A stretch of 64,000 bases of DNA from assembly GCA_018398585.1 (NCBI GenBank), contig JAGTTD010000001.1, positions 12,340,501 to 12,404,500 of the forward strand, in the 5' to 3' direction. This stretch comes from Simmondsia chinensis (taxonomy: Eukaryota; Streptophyta; Magnoliopsida; Caryophyllales; Simmondsiaceae). Position 1 is the first letter of the stretch, and every line of letters starts with the position of its first letter. The position numbers and the translations under genes are program-made. The notes beneath the pieces are model-generated. The model saw nothing but the letters and a program-made list of their open reading frames with translations. It did not search any database and was not told where the DNA came from. Below are positions 20,971 to 30,861 of this stretch, in pieces.

Positions 20971-22032
20971 GGCCTATGAATCTGTAGATCCAAGACTGAG
21001 TACATAGAACTCAAGTACATGGAACTCAAGTTCGGTCACTCTACTGCGCCTAGTACAGAAGACGTCAGAATAGGATCTGAGACCATACCGAGGAAGGAGA
21101 GTTTCAGATACTTGGGATCAATGGTACAGCCAAACGGTGAGGTTGACGAGGATGTCAACAACCAAATTAAGGTAGGCTGGCAGAAATGGAGGATGGCTTT
21201 CGAGGTACTTTGTGATAAAAAGTTCCCGCTAAAGTTAAAGGAAAGATACTGCAAGACAGTAGTGAGACCGGCTATATTGTATGAGACAGAGTGTCGCCCA
21301 ATGAAACAACAACATACACAGAAGATGAATGTGCCAAAGATAAGGATGTTGCGATGGATGTGTGGTCACACAAGAAAGAATAGGGCCAGGAATGACGATA
21401 TAAGAGGAAAATTGGGCGTAGCCTCGATCGAGGACAAATTAAGGGAGCAATGCTTGAGATGGTTTGGTCATATTAGGAGGAGACCAACCACAGCTCCAGT
21501 AAGGAGATGTGAACATCTACATACTATGCTAGGCAGAAGAGGGAGGGGCAGGGTAAAGAAGAGTTGGTTGGAGACGATCCGACAGGACCTAACCGACCTA
21601 AACCTAAGGGAGGAGATTCCCTTGGATAGAGCTCGTTGGAGAGTGAACATAGGGGTAGCCGATGGAGTAGCTTAGAGTAGTGATGTGTATCACTACTTGT
21701 ATAGGGTTCTAGTGCGGATTAAACCCCTGTGGCGTGCTTATTTGCTTCTCGGTTTACTCACCTAGTAATGGCCTTGTACTATTTGCCTTATTATGTGTCT
21801 TGGAGTTATCTTCGGCACAACCTAACCCCTTTTCAAGATGCCATGCTTCCAGGACGACAAGATCTTTAGGTTGGGGGTCCTTGGAAACAGCCTCTTTTCC
21901 ACTCGGAAGCGTGAAGGCTGCGTACATCCACCCCCTATACCCTGCTTTTGCGGGATCCAGTGAAGCACTGGGATTGTTGTTGTTGTTGTTGTTGTTGTTA
22001 TTGGTGTTGTTGATAGTTGGATTACAAATTGA
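20971..22032 (+). mobile_element. RTE-clade LINE, 5'-truncated, inserted in LINE A
   Basis: The element holds only the end of its ORF plus 3' UTR and a terminal (TTG)n tract (about 21977-22010), the RTE-type 3' end. Comparison with LINE B shows the host sequence breaking at GGATGG near 20970 and resuming at TTGTTGATAGTTGG near 22008. The 3' UTR carries AAGGCTGCGTACATCCACCC and CTGCTTTTGCGGGATCC, familiar from plant RTE copies. Confidence 0.85.
21019..21675 (+). CDS. RTE LINE ORF, C-terminal region after the RT palm
   Basis: An open frame of 218 residues. It reads FRYLGSMVQPNGEVDEDV, then GWQKWRMAFEVLCDKKFPLK, VVRPAILYETEC, KIRMLRWMCGHTRKNRARN and LRWFGHIRRRP, a block order characteristic of the RT thumb and C-terminus of plant RTE (BovB-related) LINEs. 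The catalytic FADD part is missing because of 5' truncation, so the fragment cannot act as a polymerase. The final segment (RHARW-like LDRARWRVNIGVADGVA) ends at a natural stop. The frame is intact, which suggests a rather young insertion compared with LINE A around it. Confidence 0.85.
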   Translation: MELKFGHSTAPSTEDVRIGSETIPRKESFRYLGSMVQPNGEVDEDVNNQIKVGWQKWRMAFEVLCDKKFPLKLKERYCKTVVRPAILYETECRPMKQQHTQKMNVPKIRMLRWMCGHTRKNRARNDDIRGKLGVASIEDKLREQCLRWFGHIRRRPTTAPVRRCEHLHTMLGRRGRGRVKKSWLETIRQDLTDLNLREEIPLDRARWRVNIGVADGVA

Positions 22033-23145
22033 GTAGGGATGAATGATAATCAACCATGGGATCTAGAAGTCCCAGGGCCATCTACCAATAAGAAGACCGT
22101 CAATATGTAATGCAATATGGCCCACATTGTGCTCGTCGATCCTCACATCAACACTTCCAAACCTAGAGCGTGTATGCGGCAAAACCCTCGTGCAATGGAT
22201 GAACAGCAGGAGGAAGAGATCCCGAAGTGATGCAAGCTCTAGACTTTGACCTTGTCATGGAGTTAGAGCTTGTTCCTTGTTTAATCTGGCAGATGCAGCG
22301 AGAGCGATTACTTCGAGAGAGTAGTTGGAGATTAATTTAGAGTTACCTTCTTTAACAAAAACCATTCGAGCTCCCCCATTGTAATTTACTTGAACCACTT
22401 GCTGTATAACTGATAGGGAGCATGTGTCAATGAGAACCCTTGCAACGTCCATAAATCTCATGGTAGATTTTTTGGAATCCACTCGAATGAACTTGCCCTA
22501 GATATTAGCAAAATTAGTGAAGCACTCCTTCGACCAGCACTACAGAGGCAAACCGTGAATCAACAGAATCACTGGTCAGGATGAAGGCGTCTAAACTCAA
22601 TCGTCTAGGGACCAAATAAAAAAGGTTATTCTCTGTAATGAATCTGAGGACACTATCAAGCATGTCATCCACATAAGTATGAGCTATTATTGATCTATTC
22701 AACCGGGCCTTGAATTGGACACCACAATCTTGGGACCAATCTGATCATCAGCAACCCTGACCTGAGGCCTTGGAGTCATATCATCAGGAATACGATTGGT
22801 AGCTGTAGCTTTGGTTCTTCCCTGACTATTAAAATGGTCAGCCTGTGTATGTGTTTGGCTTCGGTGAGGAGTGGAGCTGAACCCTCTGCGCTGATTAGCC
22901 CATTCAATTTTGATCTTGTATCCCGCTATCCAACCATTCAATCACGAAATTTCTTTGAGAGCCTCGCTCCTAAGCTGGAATGTAACAAAACCATAAGAAA
23001 ATCTTGTTCTGACTCTTTTGTTTTGGGGAATAAAAGTGTCATAGATCAAACTAAACTCTCAAAAAATGGCTTTAGGCCAGGAATTTGAAGTTCTTACTGG
23101 AAGACCATCCATGAATACGGATATTGCCTCATCAGGAGATGACAT
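22033..23145 (-). pseudogene. LINE A ORF1, N-terminal RRM and following domain
   Basis: The start is ATG at 23145-23143, giving MSSPDEAISVFMDGLPV. The first 90 residues look like an RNA-recognition motif: VFMDGLP as RNP2-like strand, then FSYGFVTFQLRSEALKEI as RNP1-like (GFVTF), and YKIKIEWA as the last strand. L1 LINEs with an RRM in ORF1 are known in plants (the BNR group). Next come segments at 22514-22702 (RRLSLDAFILT, RFASVVLVEGVLH) and 22255-22482 (KKSTMRFMDVARVLI, NYNGGARMVFVKEG), which resemble the DUF4283-type region of LINE ORF1. ORF1 proteins bind element RNA. Frame changes occur near 23070, 22705 and 22505. Confidence 0.65.
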
Positions 23146-23699
23146 TTAGAGGAAAACGAAGGGGATAGGGGGGGGGGGGGGGGGGGGTTGGAGAAGGTGA
23201 TGGACAGATTTGGGTTTTGGTGAAGGTGAGTTAAGGTAGAGAAAGTGGATTTCAATGAGTGTGGGAGACGAAACGAACCGATTTGTGGCGGTGAAAGCGG
23301 GGTTGGAGACGAAAGGATTTGTGGCGCCAGGAGACAAAACGATTTGGGGTGGAGTTGAAGGTGGAGCTGAAGGGTTATGGTGGTGGTGGAGGGTAGGAGA
23401 CGATTTGGGTGGTGGTTGGAGGTTGGCCGGGTTGTGGTGGTTGGAGGTGGAGGCGAAGGGTTGTAATGGTTGGAGATGATTTGGGTAGGAGATCTGGGGC
23501 GATGGTGATGGTTGGTGGTTGGCCAAGTTGTGGTGTTTGGAGGTCGAGCCGAAGGGTTGTGGTGGTTGGAGACGATGTGGGTAGGAGATATGGGGCAATG
23601 GTGACAGTGGAGGCAATTTGGGGCAATGGCGATGGTTAGTGGCAGGCCGGGTTGTGGTGGTTGGAGGTGGAGGCGAGGGGTTGTGGTGGAGACGAAGGG
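23146..23699 (-). repeat. LINE A 5' leader made of GGT/GGTTGGAG repeats
   Basis: On the plus strand the segment is built from imperfect GGTGGTTGGAGG and GAGACGA words repeated many times. On the minus strand it reads as CA/CCTCCAACC-rich sequence. The long Pro/His/Ser frame at 23146-23616 is a by-product of this repeat. Repeated GC-rich leaders are common in LINE promoters. Confidence 0.55.
23168..23187 (+). repeat. Run of 20 G
   Basis: An uninterrupted guanine homopolymer 22 bp before the LINE A ORF1 start, followed by more G-rich repeats. It could fold as a G-quadruplex. Its exact length is uncertain in any assembly. Confidence 0.9.
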
Positions 23700-24186
23700 T
23701 TATGTAGTTTTAGGAATTATAATATCTAATTGTAACCCCAAATCCTCAACTTACAATCATCTTAAATGTGACTATTGTATGGCAAGTCACTAACACTACC
23801 ACAATAGAGCTTTGCACGGTAAGTTACCAATCTTCCCACAACATGGCTTTGCACAGTAAATCACCATCCATCCACAATGTGGCTTTGGATAAAGGGTGGT
23901 ACAAAAAATCTCTCACTCAAAGCACTCAAGCATGACTTACCTAATATTTGAGTGTACCCCACTCAACAACAAAGCCTCGCAAACAAACGTTTACGATTAT
24001 TTTTCTCACATCATCTCCTCCTACCATGGTGAACCACGAGCACCCCTTTATGAAAACCCATGCACAACTCACATTTTCCTCTATTCATTCCACTCTTCTT
24101 TCCTACTTAATTATAAACAAATCAACATAAATTCAAAGTTTAAACCCAAAACAATTTTGCTAGACATCTTTATCTAAATCCCAACA

Positions 24187-24410
24187 AAAACACAATATTT
24201 CCTTTTTCATGAGTTTTTTTCTTTTCATATTTTTTTTATTTTTCTTTTTCATTCATTTTTCATTTTTCTTTTTGTTTTTCTTATTTTAATTTTAAGCATT
24301 TGAGGTAATAAATACATAATAGATCTCTTCCTTATCTCAAAATTAATTTTTCGCACTCACTTTCATTCTTTTTCTCACATATAATTCAATCTCTCTCTTT
24401 CTTTCTTTCT
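24187..24410. other. T-rich spacer
   Basis: Poly-pyrimidine sequence with many TTTTCTTTT words and a CTTT microsatellite near 24395. No gene. Confidence 0.5.
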
Positions 24411-24930
24411 TTCTTTTTTTTTTTTTTTTTAATATGGCAAGAATAAAAGCTAGGCTACCTACACACAGTTAGTACAATCTAGCGATTCAAGTGAAATTAA
24501 GCTAAACAAACACGGAAAATGATTAACCTCATCATTCGTCCAAAGGGAGCCCAAAGCTGCAACCCTATCTGCCACCGCATTACCTTCTTGATAAACATGT
24601 GAAATCTGAACTCCTAAAAAGGGACCAAGTAAATCCCAAATATCTTCAATAATAGTCCTAATATACCAGGACCATTGATATTTCTTGGCTAGTTTGAATT
24701 ACAGTGAGATTGTCCCCTTCAATATTCAAGAAGGAAATTCTAAGTTCTAGACATCTCTTATTCCATTCCCTTGTTTTCCAAGCCTCTACTAAAAATGGGG
24801 TCATGGCCAATGTTCCCATAGTCTAGCCCAACATGCTCACATTTGTTATTTCCAATTATAAACCCGTACGTAGCCTGGCCATGACATTTGGCCCCATCAA
24901 GGTTAACTTACACCTAATCCCGCTTCCTGT
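24411..24930 (-). pseudogene. LINE 3' end: RNase H domain and poly(A) tail
   Basis: The T run at about 24413-24430 is the minus-strand poly(A) tail. Upstream on the minus strand the RNase H-like domain reads NLDGAK near 24900, then LRISFLNIEGDNLTV and, after frame changes, GNAVADRVAALGSLWTNEVN near 24490-24550. These match in order the RVT_3 domain at the end of plant L1 ORF2. The fragment is 5'-truncated. It is a different LINE from the ORF1-type copies nearby. Confidence 0.65.
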
Positions 24931-25319
24931 CCTTTTTCTTTGTTTTTTCCCTCTTTCTCTCTCTCCTTTTCTTTCTTCATCTTTCCTCCTACTAAAACCC
25001 TAACCTAAAGAAATGCCCCGTAATGTAGCCTCGTTTCCTATTCCAATCATCAACCGCACTAAGACCAATGCCATCACTCATACTTCATGCTCAAAGTTAC
25101 TGCCACTCAGTTCTCCTCGTCAACCTTGACCTTGCCACAAGCAACGAGGCTCTGTCTCCAGCCTTAACAGGCCATATTTCTTTTGTAGCCAACCTGTTGG
25201 CCTTCTTCTTGTTGGCATAGGTCTACCGTTCTAGTTTGGGGGTTTTTTTTTTGCCCTTATTTGGTCAACACTCACCTTTTTTACTCCAAATGAAAAAAAA
25301 TCCCAACCTACTTTTATAC
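24931..25319. other. No recognisable gene
   Basis: Pyrimidine-rich plus strand with CTTTCTCTCTCTCC near 24955. TTTATACCACTTC at 25307-25319 resembles a decayed initiator tRNA-Met primer site on the minus strand next to repeat R copy 2. Confidence 0.35.
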
Positions 25320-25499
25320 CACTTCTTGGCAAAAAAAATCACACAATTGAGCGAAAGCGGAAGCAAAAAGTAACAACAATTAAGACATAAAAAATTACAT
25401 GGAAACCTCTATCAACTATAGGAAAAAAACCACGAAACTCAAACAGGAATCTCATCCATTATGAAATTTTAGGAATTAAGATATCTAATCATAATGCCA

Positions 25500-25947
25500 T
25501 GTTGGGAAAAGCACAAATCAAACACAAGTGGAAGCGACAATCAATCAAAATCAATGAAACAAAACACGGAATTTTACGTGTAAACCCTTTGTTAACTAGA
25601 GGGAGAAAACCACGACCCAATCAGAACTTTCACAATGAATTTTATAATTAAAATGTCAGATTGCAACTAAAATTCACTCAAACCCAAATCCCTTAAAATT
25701 TTTCCTCTCATCCTATTCTCCCTCTCTTACTTTGTTAACCGTTGATCCCTTTCTTAATTATCCATCCACTAGAACTAGAAAAATTATCCCTCATTTTTTA
25801 ACCCTCCACCACAACATGGGGATAAGAAAATAATTTCTGTTTCTTTTTCTATTTTTTAATGTTCTTTTCCTTTTTATTATTTGACTTAACAAAATAACAC
25901 TAGGACTAAACATAAAATATGTGTTGGACTCAACAATTCTCCCCCTT
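25500..25947 (-). repeat. 3' LTR and polypurine tract of the short copia
   Basis: A 436-bp LTR ending TTGGACTCAACA, followed by ATTCTCCCCCTT (the tract on the minus strand). It shares the T-rich central stretch with the 5' copy. Confidence 0.82.
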
Positions 25948-27091
25948 CAACTCATACTAATAAACCTTGGTACACTAACACGAAATCGAACACTTTTTGA
26001 AACTGAGCTTTTACCCTTGTCACTCACTAATCCACTTCTTTTAGGCACATATAAAATTTTCGAATTATTGTTCACTTTTATCACGACCAATTGTCCCTTT
26101 TATAACCGTTCCAACTCATGAAGCCTTCTTAACGATAACAAAGTATTTCGGAGTTACAGCACATATTTTACTTTGGACGACATCTTCATCTTGCTGTTAG
26201 GCATCTTAATTTGAATATTCCCGACACCTTAAATCCTCATTTGTTCAATACTACACTAAGACAAGGTCATCTCCATTATCAAAGACTACATTATCGAATA
26301 CCATGCCCTTCTTTCCCTTACTTATCTACCCATTGCTCATCTCCTGAATATTGCCTGTATCATGAAAATAATAACATTCCTTGTCACTATAATATTTTTA
26401 AGGTGTAGAAAACGATCTCTACTGCCATATCCACGAGTGCAACTCCTCCCTTTACTTAAAATCACTGCTAAAGCGCCCCCTTCATAATTCTAAGCTTATT
26501 CTCTTTTACTAAGTTTTCATTTTTAACAAGACCGTCATAGTTTCATCCAATTTTAAAGTCGTTTTTTTCCAACTAGTAATTTTGTCATGACCATCTTGTA
26601 GGATTTAGGGAGAGAAACTAGCAAAATCAAAGTGTTGCCTTCTTCTTTAAAGGTTTAATCTAAACTAGCCAATTGAAAGGTCAATCTATTAAACGCATTT
26701 AGATGATCTCTTAAATCGCTATCTTCTTACATCCTTAATTGGTATTTATCCCTATTTATTTGGAAGGGATTTCAACATACATCTTTTCTAACTTCTCCCG
26801 CAACAACTTTGGAGATTTTTCATCCTACAAAGAATATTTAATATCTAGGAAAAGAGCTAGACGAATTGTACTTACCGCTTTCATTTGCATTTCCTCCCTA
26901 TTATCATCTTTTTTTTGTCTCGGACCTTTTGTCAATTACCACCTTGCCCAATCCTTGTTGATATTTCACCATGTCTACCACAAAGCAAAATAGTTCTTGC
27001 CATCGAACAATTCGATCTCAAACTTCGCACCACCAAACAAATTTCTAGTCTTCGACATCTCCACAATCTTTGGGCCTTAAGATCAAACTTG
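25948..27091 (-). pseudogene. Copia gag (UBN2 type), heavily mutated
   Basis: From 27060 downward the minus strand reads KFEIELFDGKNYF, then KAVSTIRLALSLDIKYSL, DEKSPKLLREKLEKMY and LVSLPKSYKMVMTKLLVGK, in several frames. This is the order of copia Gag, which packages element RNA. A Ser/Arg-rich tail follows near 26440. The lower part (26300-25950) may be a worn protease start, but no catalytic motif could be confirmed. Stops are frequent, so no protein is expected. Confidence 0.7.
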
Positions 27092-27498
27092 GCTTTGGTA
27101 CCACTTGTTGGGAAAAACACAAATAGAACAAAAGCGGAAGCTAAAATCAAACAAAGTTACGGGACAAAACTTGAGGGAAAAACCACGACAATTGGGTATC
27201 AAACTTTAACAAAGAATTTTATACTTACAATCTCAAATTGTAACTAAACTTCACTAAAATTGGGCTAAAATTTTCTTGTCACACAGTTCTCTCTCTCTTT
27301 CTCTATTAACCATGGACTCTTTTCTTAATTATCTACCCACTACAATAGGTAAAATCACCATGCAACAAAACATGAGGGTTAAGAAATTTTTTTTTTTCTT
27401 TTTCTCTCTTTTTTTTTCTTTTCCTTTTTCTATTTGACTTACCAAAATAAAACTAAAGCCAAACCAAAAAAAAAAAAAAAAGGGGGTTGGACTCAACA
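27092..27498 (-). repeat. 5' LTR and primer site of the short copia
   Basis: LTR 27106-27498 (393 bp). The primer site TGGTACCAAAGC at 27092-27103 follows after two bases. The LTR contains a T-rich tract (27388-27440) and an A run (about 27467-27480). Confidence 0.82.
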
Positions 27499-27885
27499 CT
27501 CCAAAACCCCATCTTACAATCATTATCCCAAATGTGACTATTCCACAGTAAGTCTCCAACCTTTCAAGAATGAAGCCTTGCATAATAAGCCACCAACCGT
27601 CGCACAATGTAGCTTTGCACAATAAACCATCAACCCTCCCACAATATAGTTTTGGACAGAGGACGCTGCAAAAACTCTTTTAATCAAAACACCCTAGCAT
27701 GACTTTCTTCATAATTGAGTAAAACCCACTCCACAACAAAGCCTCAAAAAACGAACTCTTACAATTATTTTTTTCACATGTGTTCCCCTACCCACCTTTA
27801 CAAAAACCAACACGCAACTCACATTTTTCCTCTATTCACTCCATTCTTCTTCTGCACTCATCTTATTTATAACAAAAGTCAACAT

Positions 27886-28104
27886 TTTTTTCGATAATTA
27901 GTGAAACAATGGCGATACAAAAACCGGTGTCCCGCGAAGGCAGAACCTGAGACCACACCTGAGTGGGTAGAGATCAAGACAAAAATGGAAAAAAAAAAAA
28001 GCGCAAGATCTACCTACGACAACATCCCAGGATATAGATCAACATCCCCTACAATAATAAGTAGAAATAGATACCAAGCAAAACAAGCATTAGAAGATAA
28101 GGTC
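27886..28104 (-). mobile_element. Possible LINE 3' fragment with poly(A)
   Basis: A T run at about 27885 is followed by CGATAATTAGTGAAACAATGGCGATA, which resembles the 3' end of LINE A (AATAATTAGCGACAATGTCGCGATA). The similarity is short. It ends where gypsy gag-like sequence begins. Confidence 0.4.
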
Positions 28105-28590
28105 AAGCTCATTTCCACAAAGACTCGATCAGTCTCTTTGTGGAGCCTTTTGCTTATTATGGTTCCAACGTCATTGATCACAGCTCTTATGGCAACAGAG
28201 TTTTCATGCTAAGCCGCTAGATTGCACTTTATTTGAGCATGTTGTCTCTTGAAGGCATCTCTCATTGTTTGTTGGACTCTCTGGTCCACAATCTCTAAAT
28301 TTTTTTTTTTTAGCATAGCACTGAAACCCTTGTAACGGTGGAAATCGAGCTCAATATGTTTATCTTCTGGGATGTCATTGTTGCCACCACTTTCATTGCC
28401 ATGGCTGTCACTCGATTCATCCCTTTGAGATATGGGACTTTGCACATGAGGATGCTCGAGAGAGGATCCAATATGGGCTAAGCCTTCTATTTCCTTATGC
28501 TTGAGGGCACTAGGCCTCTGGGTTCTAACCATTGACGAATGGCTGGCAATTACGTTCGGTAAATGCATAATAGACTGAAGATGATGAATT
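28105..28590 (-). pseudogene. Gag-like N-terminus, copy 2
   Basis: A frame of 119 residues (28209-28568) with SSMVRTQRPSALKHKEIEG, a long acidic Ser/Asp/Glu stretch (SHGNESGGNNDIPEDKH) and KKNLEIVDQRVQQTMRDAF. The other copy at 30336-30815 has the same order. It begins 30-50 bases inside the LTR, where gag is expected. I do not recognise a named domain; calling it gag rests on position. Residual similarity continues to about 28105 outside the frame. Confidence 0.55.
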
Positions 28591-28619
28591 CTTGTTTCAA
28601 GCCTCGCATTGTGGTCACC

Positions 28620-29963
28620 AAACAGGCGTGTTTGCTATATTTTGTACATGTAATGTATGTGTGGTCGCCGTAAATGTGAAAACAAAACAAACGAGCAAAA
28701 GGGACTCACCGCGACTAGGTAGCGAGCCTAATTACGAACCGCACGCCTTTGACCTCAACCACTACTCATTTTCGGAGAAAGGGTTGTGATATGTTGGTGT
28801 ATCTGACTTTGGTTATACCATGACTTCTGCTTACACTTCAATTAAGAAGACTTTGTTAAATATTTTTGTTGATTTTTTTATTTGTTTTTTATGACAAAAA
28901 ATTAAAGATATGAACCAAACCCAAGTGACGGCTACAATGACATAGTCGGGCTCACATACACCTTTCCTCATACGCTTAAAAGTTAGGAACTGGGATGGTC
29001 GCAATCCACTTACAATCCTGAGTCAATCAGGTTTTTAAGCCTATAACCTTTGACTTATAATAACTCGAATGATTAGGTCTAACAAGATTAAGGTGGAGCA
29101 AACTGTATTCAGGTCACTGGACTAGGACCAATGCAATCAAGGGACAAGCCTTGGCCGTCAAAGCCACAACCAATGACGCGAACCTAAGTTCACCTAACGT
29201 ATCAAGCAGTGACAGTAATGTTAACGCCTTGAACTAAAGCCTCAAATCTCGACTTGTCGATTTGTGGGAACAGATTAAAACTGAAAAGTCATACCTAAAG
29301 CTGAAGAAATATATTACTATTGAGGTAAGTATAGCAAAGATCTACGTTACGTTATGCCTAGCTAAGTTATGCTACTCCTAGGAAAGATCACAAGTGTGCA
29401 GTTAAGAATTAAAGAAGTTTTGTGTTGAGTGTATCTGTACTGCTTTGGACTAATGCAGAATCCTTTATTTATAAAAAATGAAAATAGCAGTTGCTGTGAA
29501 TTTCGCGGCAACTTCACACACGTCTAGTCGCTAAGCTCTTCTCTTGCAGGCACTCACTCTTTACCACCGTGTCTTGAGTTTTTGGAGGAAATCTTTGATG
29601 CCCACGTTTGGATTTTCAGTGACGTTCTCTCTAGAAGCCCCACATCCTCCTGAATTAAACTTAAGGCCTAAGCACCTAAAATTATGCTCCAAGTAACTTC
29701 TTAAGCTTGGAAACTACCATTCTTGTGGCTTTCCTAGTAGCCGCTATAGCTTGAGCTTACTTCACCCTTTAAGCCATCTTGAGCCTTAAGTGGCTGATAC
29801 CCTTGTCATGTATAATAATGCTTCCCAAGTACTGGGCTCGAGACGCCGCTATCAAAGCACCTAAAGACCTGGCTCCGCTCTAGGAGGACCTCACGTAATG
29901 GCCACGTGGCATTTCACCAAAAAACAGCGTCATCCCAGCCCTATCAAAATTAGGGTGTAAACA
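28620..29963 (-). repeat. LTR copy 1 of the chain
   Basis: On the minus strand it begins TGTTTACACCCTAAT at 29963 and ends near 28620 beside GGTGACCACAATGCG, which looks like a primer site of the TGGTGAC type used by some gypsy elements. It has a TATAAATAAAG box near 29465-29475. The partner at 30862-32168 shares CACAAGTGTGC, GAAGTTTTGT, TTGAGTGT and the box. Left boundary good to a few bases only. Confidence 0.65.
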
Positions 29964-30835
29964 TTGGGAACAGGCATCTCTAGCACATTAGTGTTGAGAT
30001 CCCTCGAGGCTAGAGCAACATTCTTATTCAAAGGGTAACCCAAGTGGCACATTGTTCCTATGGCCAGATTCCAGGTGCTAACACTTGGGTTAGCCATAAC
30101 TAGGTTTTCCGTTCTCTTAAGCACAATATATTCAACCCGAATCACTGGTAATCGTGAGCTCAAAGGAGCCTCACGAGGATATCTAATTGGTGCTGATGGA
30201 AGAGGTGCCGGCATACGTTGCCTTATATCCTCTCTGATGGTTTGAACTAAGCCATTATGAGCCTCCACCTGTCTAACCAATAGAGGCTTGACCTCAACTA
30301 CTGTCTGTCTCGCCACGTCCTTAGCAATAAGTGTACTAGTAGAGGACAAGGGTTGAGTTCATTTCAACCAAGACTCTGTCAATCTCTTTTTGAAGCCTAT
30401 CATGTATTGAGGTTCCAACAGTTTTTATTACGGGTTGCATGGTGGCGGAATTTTCACACTGAGCCGCCAGATTGTGCTTTATTTCAGCACCTTGTCTTTC
30501 AAAGGGTTCTCTCATAGTTTGCTGGACCTTTTGGTCCACAATTTCTAAATGGTGTTTGAGCATAGCAAAGAAGCTTTGGCAACAATGGTAATCCAGCCCA
30601 ATTCAGTCATCTTCCGAGACATCATTATCACCATCGCTCTCACTATCGTGGCTATGACTCAGTTCATCCCTTCGTGTTATAGGGCTTTGTTCAAGAGGAT
30701 GCTCAAGCAGGGCTCCAATTAGGGCTAGGCCCTCTAGCTCCTCATGCTCGACAGCATGAGACCTTCTAGTTTTGACCATTGGTAAATGGTCTGAAATTAT
30801 GTTTTGGTAATCCATGATGGGCTAATGACGATGAA
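29964..30835 (-). pseudogene. Gag-like region between the two LTRs
   Basis: Three frames: 30603-30815 (MVKTRRSHAVEHEELEG and an acidic Ser/Asp stretch), 30336-30563 (HHLEIVDQKVQQTMREPF and KTVGTSIHDRLQKEIDRV) and 29930-30349 (VKPLLVRQVEAHNGLVQTI and RYPREAPLSSRLPVI). The first two match copy 2. The last frame runs into the LTR, so the coding part was cut there. Only about 870 bp lie between the LTRs, too short for pol. The identity as gag is inferred from position after the LTR. Confidence 0.55.
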
Positions 30836-30861
30836 GTCTCATTTTAAGCCTCCCATAGTAG

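Larger units (their letters stand above)
20106..23699 (-). mobile_element. L1-clade LINE that carries ORF1 but no ORF2 (LINE A)
   Basis: The minus-strand order is 5' repeat-rich leader (23699-23146), ORF1 (23145 to about 20430), about 320 bp of 3' non-coding sequence and a poly(A) tail (seen as the T run at about 20105-20113). Both outer edges adjoin matching halves of repeat R, so this looks like a whole insertion. An RTE LINE (20971-22032) sits inside. No endonuclease or RT of L1 type is present between ORF1 and the tail. LINE B at 44957 ends in the same way. Confidence 0.65.
19597..24186. repeat. LTR-like repeat R, copy 1, split by a MITE and a LINE
   Basis: Three blocks (19597-19643, 20020-20105 and 23700-24186) match in order and orientation the blocks of copy 2 at 25320-25499 and 27499-27885. 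Shared words include AAATCACAC, AACTAGAGGGAAAAAA, TTTTAGGAATTA, ATATCTAAT, CTTACAATCAT and CAACAAAGCCTC. The right end reads ATCCCAACA, LTR-like. Removing the two insertions rebuilds a repeat of about 600 bp. It is probably the LTR of an unrecognised element. Confidence 0.65.
25500..27498 (-). mobile_element. Short copia element with recognisable gag only
   Basis: Two LTRs (25500-25935 and 27106-27498) with TGTTGGG...ACTCAACA ends enclose only about 1.2 kb. The minus-strand primer site is TGGTACCAAAGC (27092-27103), two changes from the initiator tRNA-Met complement, and the polypurine tract AAGGGGGAGAAT is at 25936-25947. Flanking pentamers TGCCA and CTCCA agree at three of five bases, so the duplication has decayed or is uncertain. 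No integrase, RT or RNase H is present. Confidence 0.82.
25320..27885. repeat. LTR-like repeat R, copy 2, split by a copia element
   Basis: Blocks 25320-25499 and 27499-27885 match copy 1 in order. The break between them is filled exactly by the copia element at 25500-27498. The right end runs into a T run at about 27885-27891. Confidence 0.65.

Noticed and set aside
21754..22053. Minus-strand frame with a run of Asn
   Set aside because: It is a translation of the RTE (TTG)n tail.
23146..23616. Proline-rich 156-residue frame as an extensin-like protein
   Set aside because: It is produced by the GGT/CCA repeat leader of LINE A; no signal peptide or regular SPPPP motif is present.
25921..27247. 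Several plus-strand frames of 65-120 residues
   Set aside because: They oppose copia gag text on the minus strand, where motif order is convincing.
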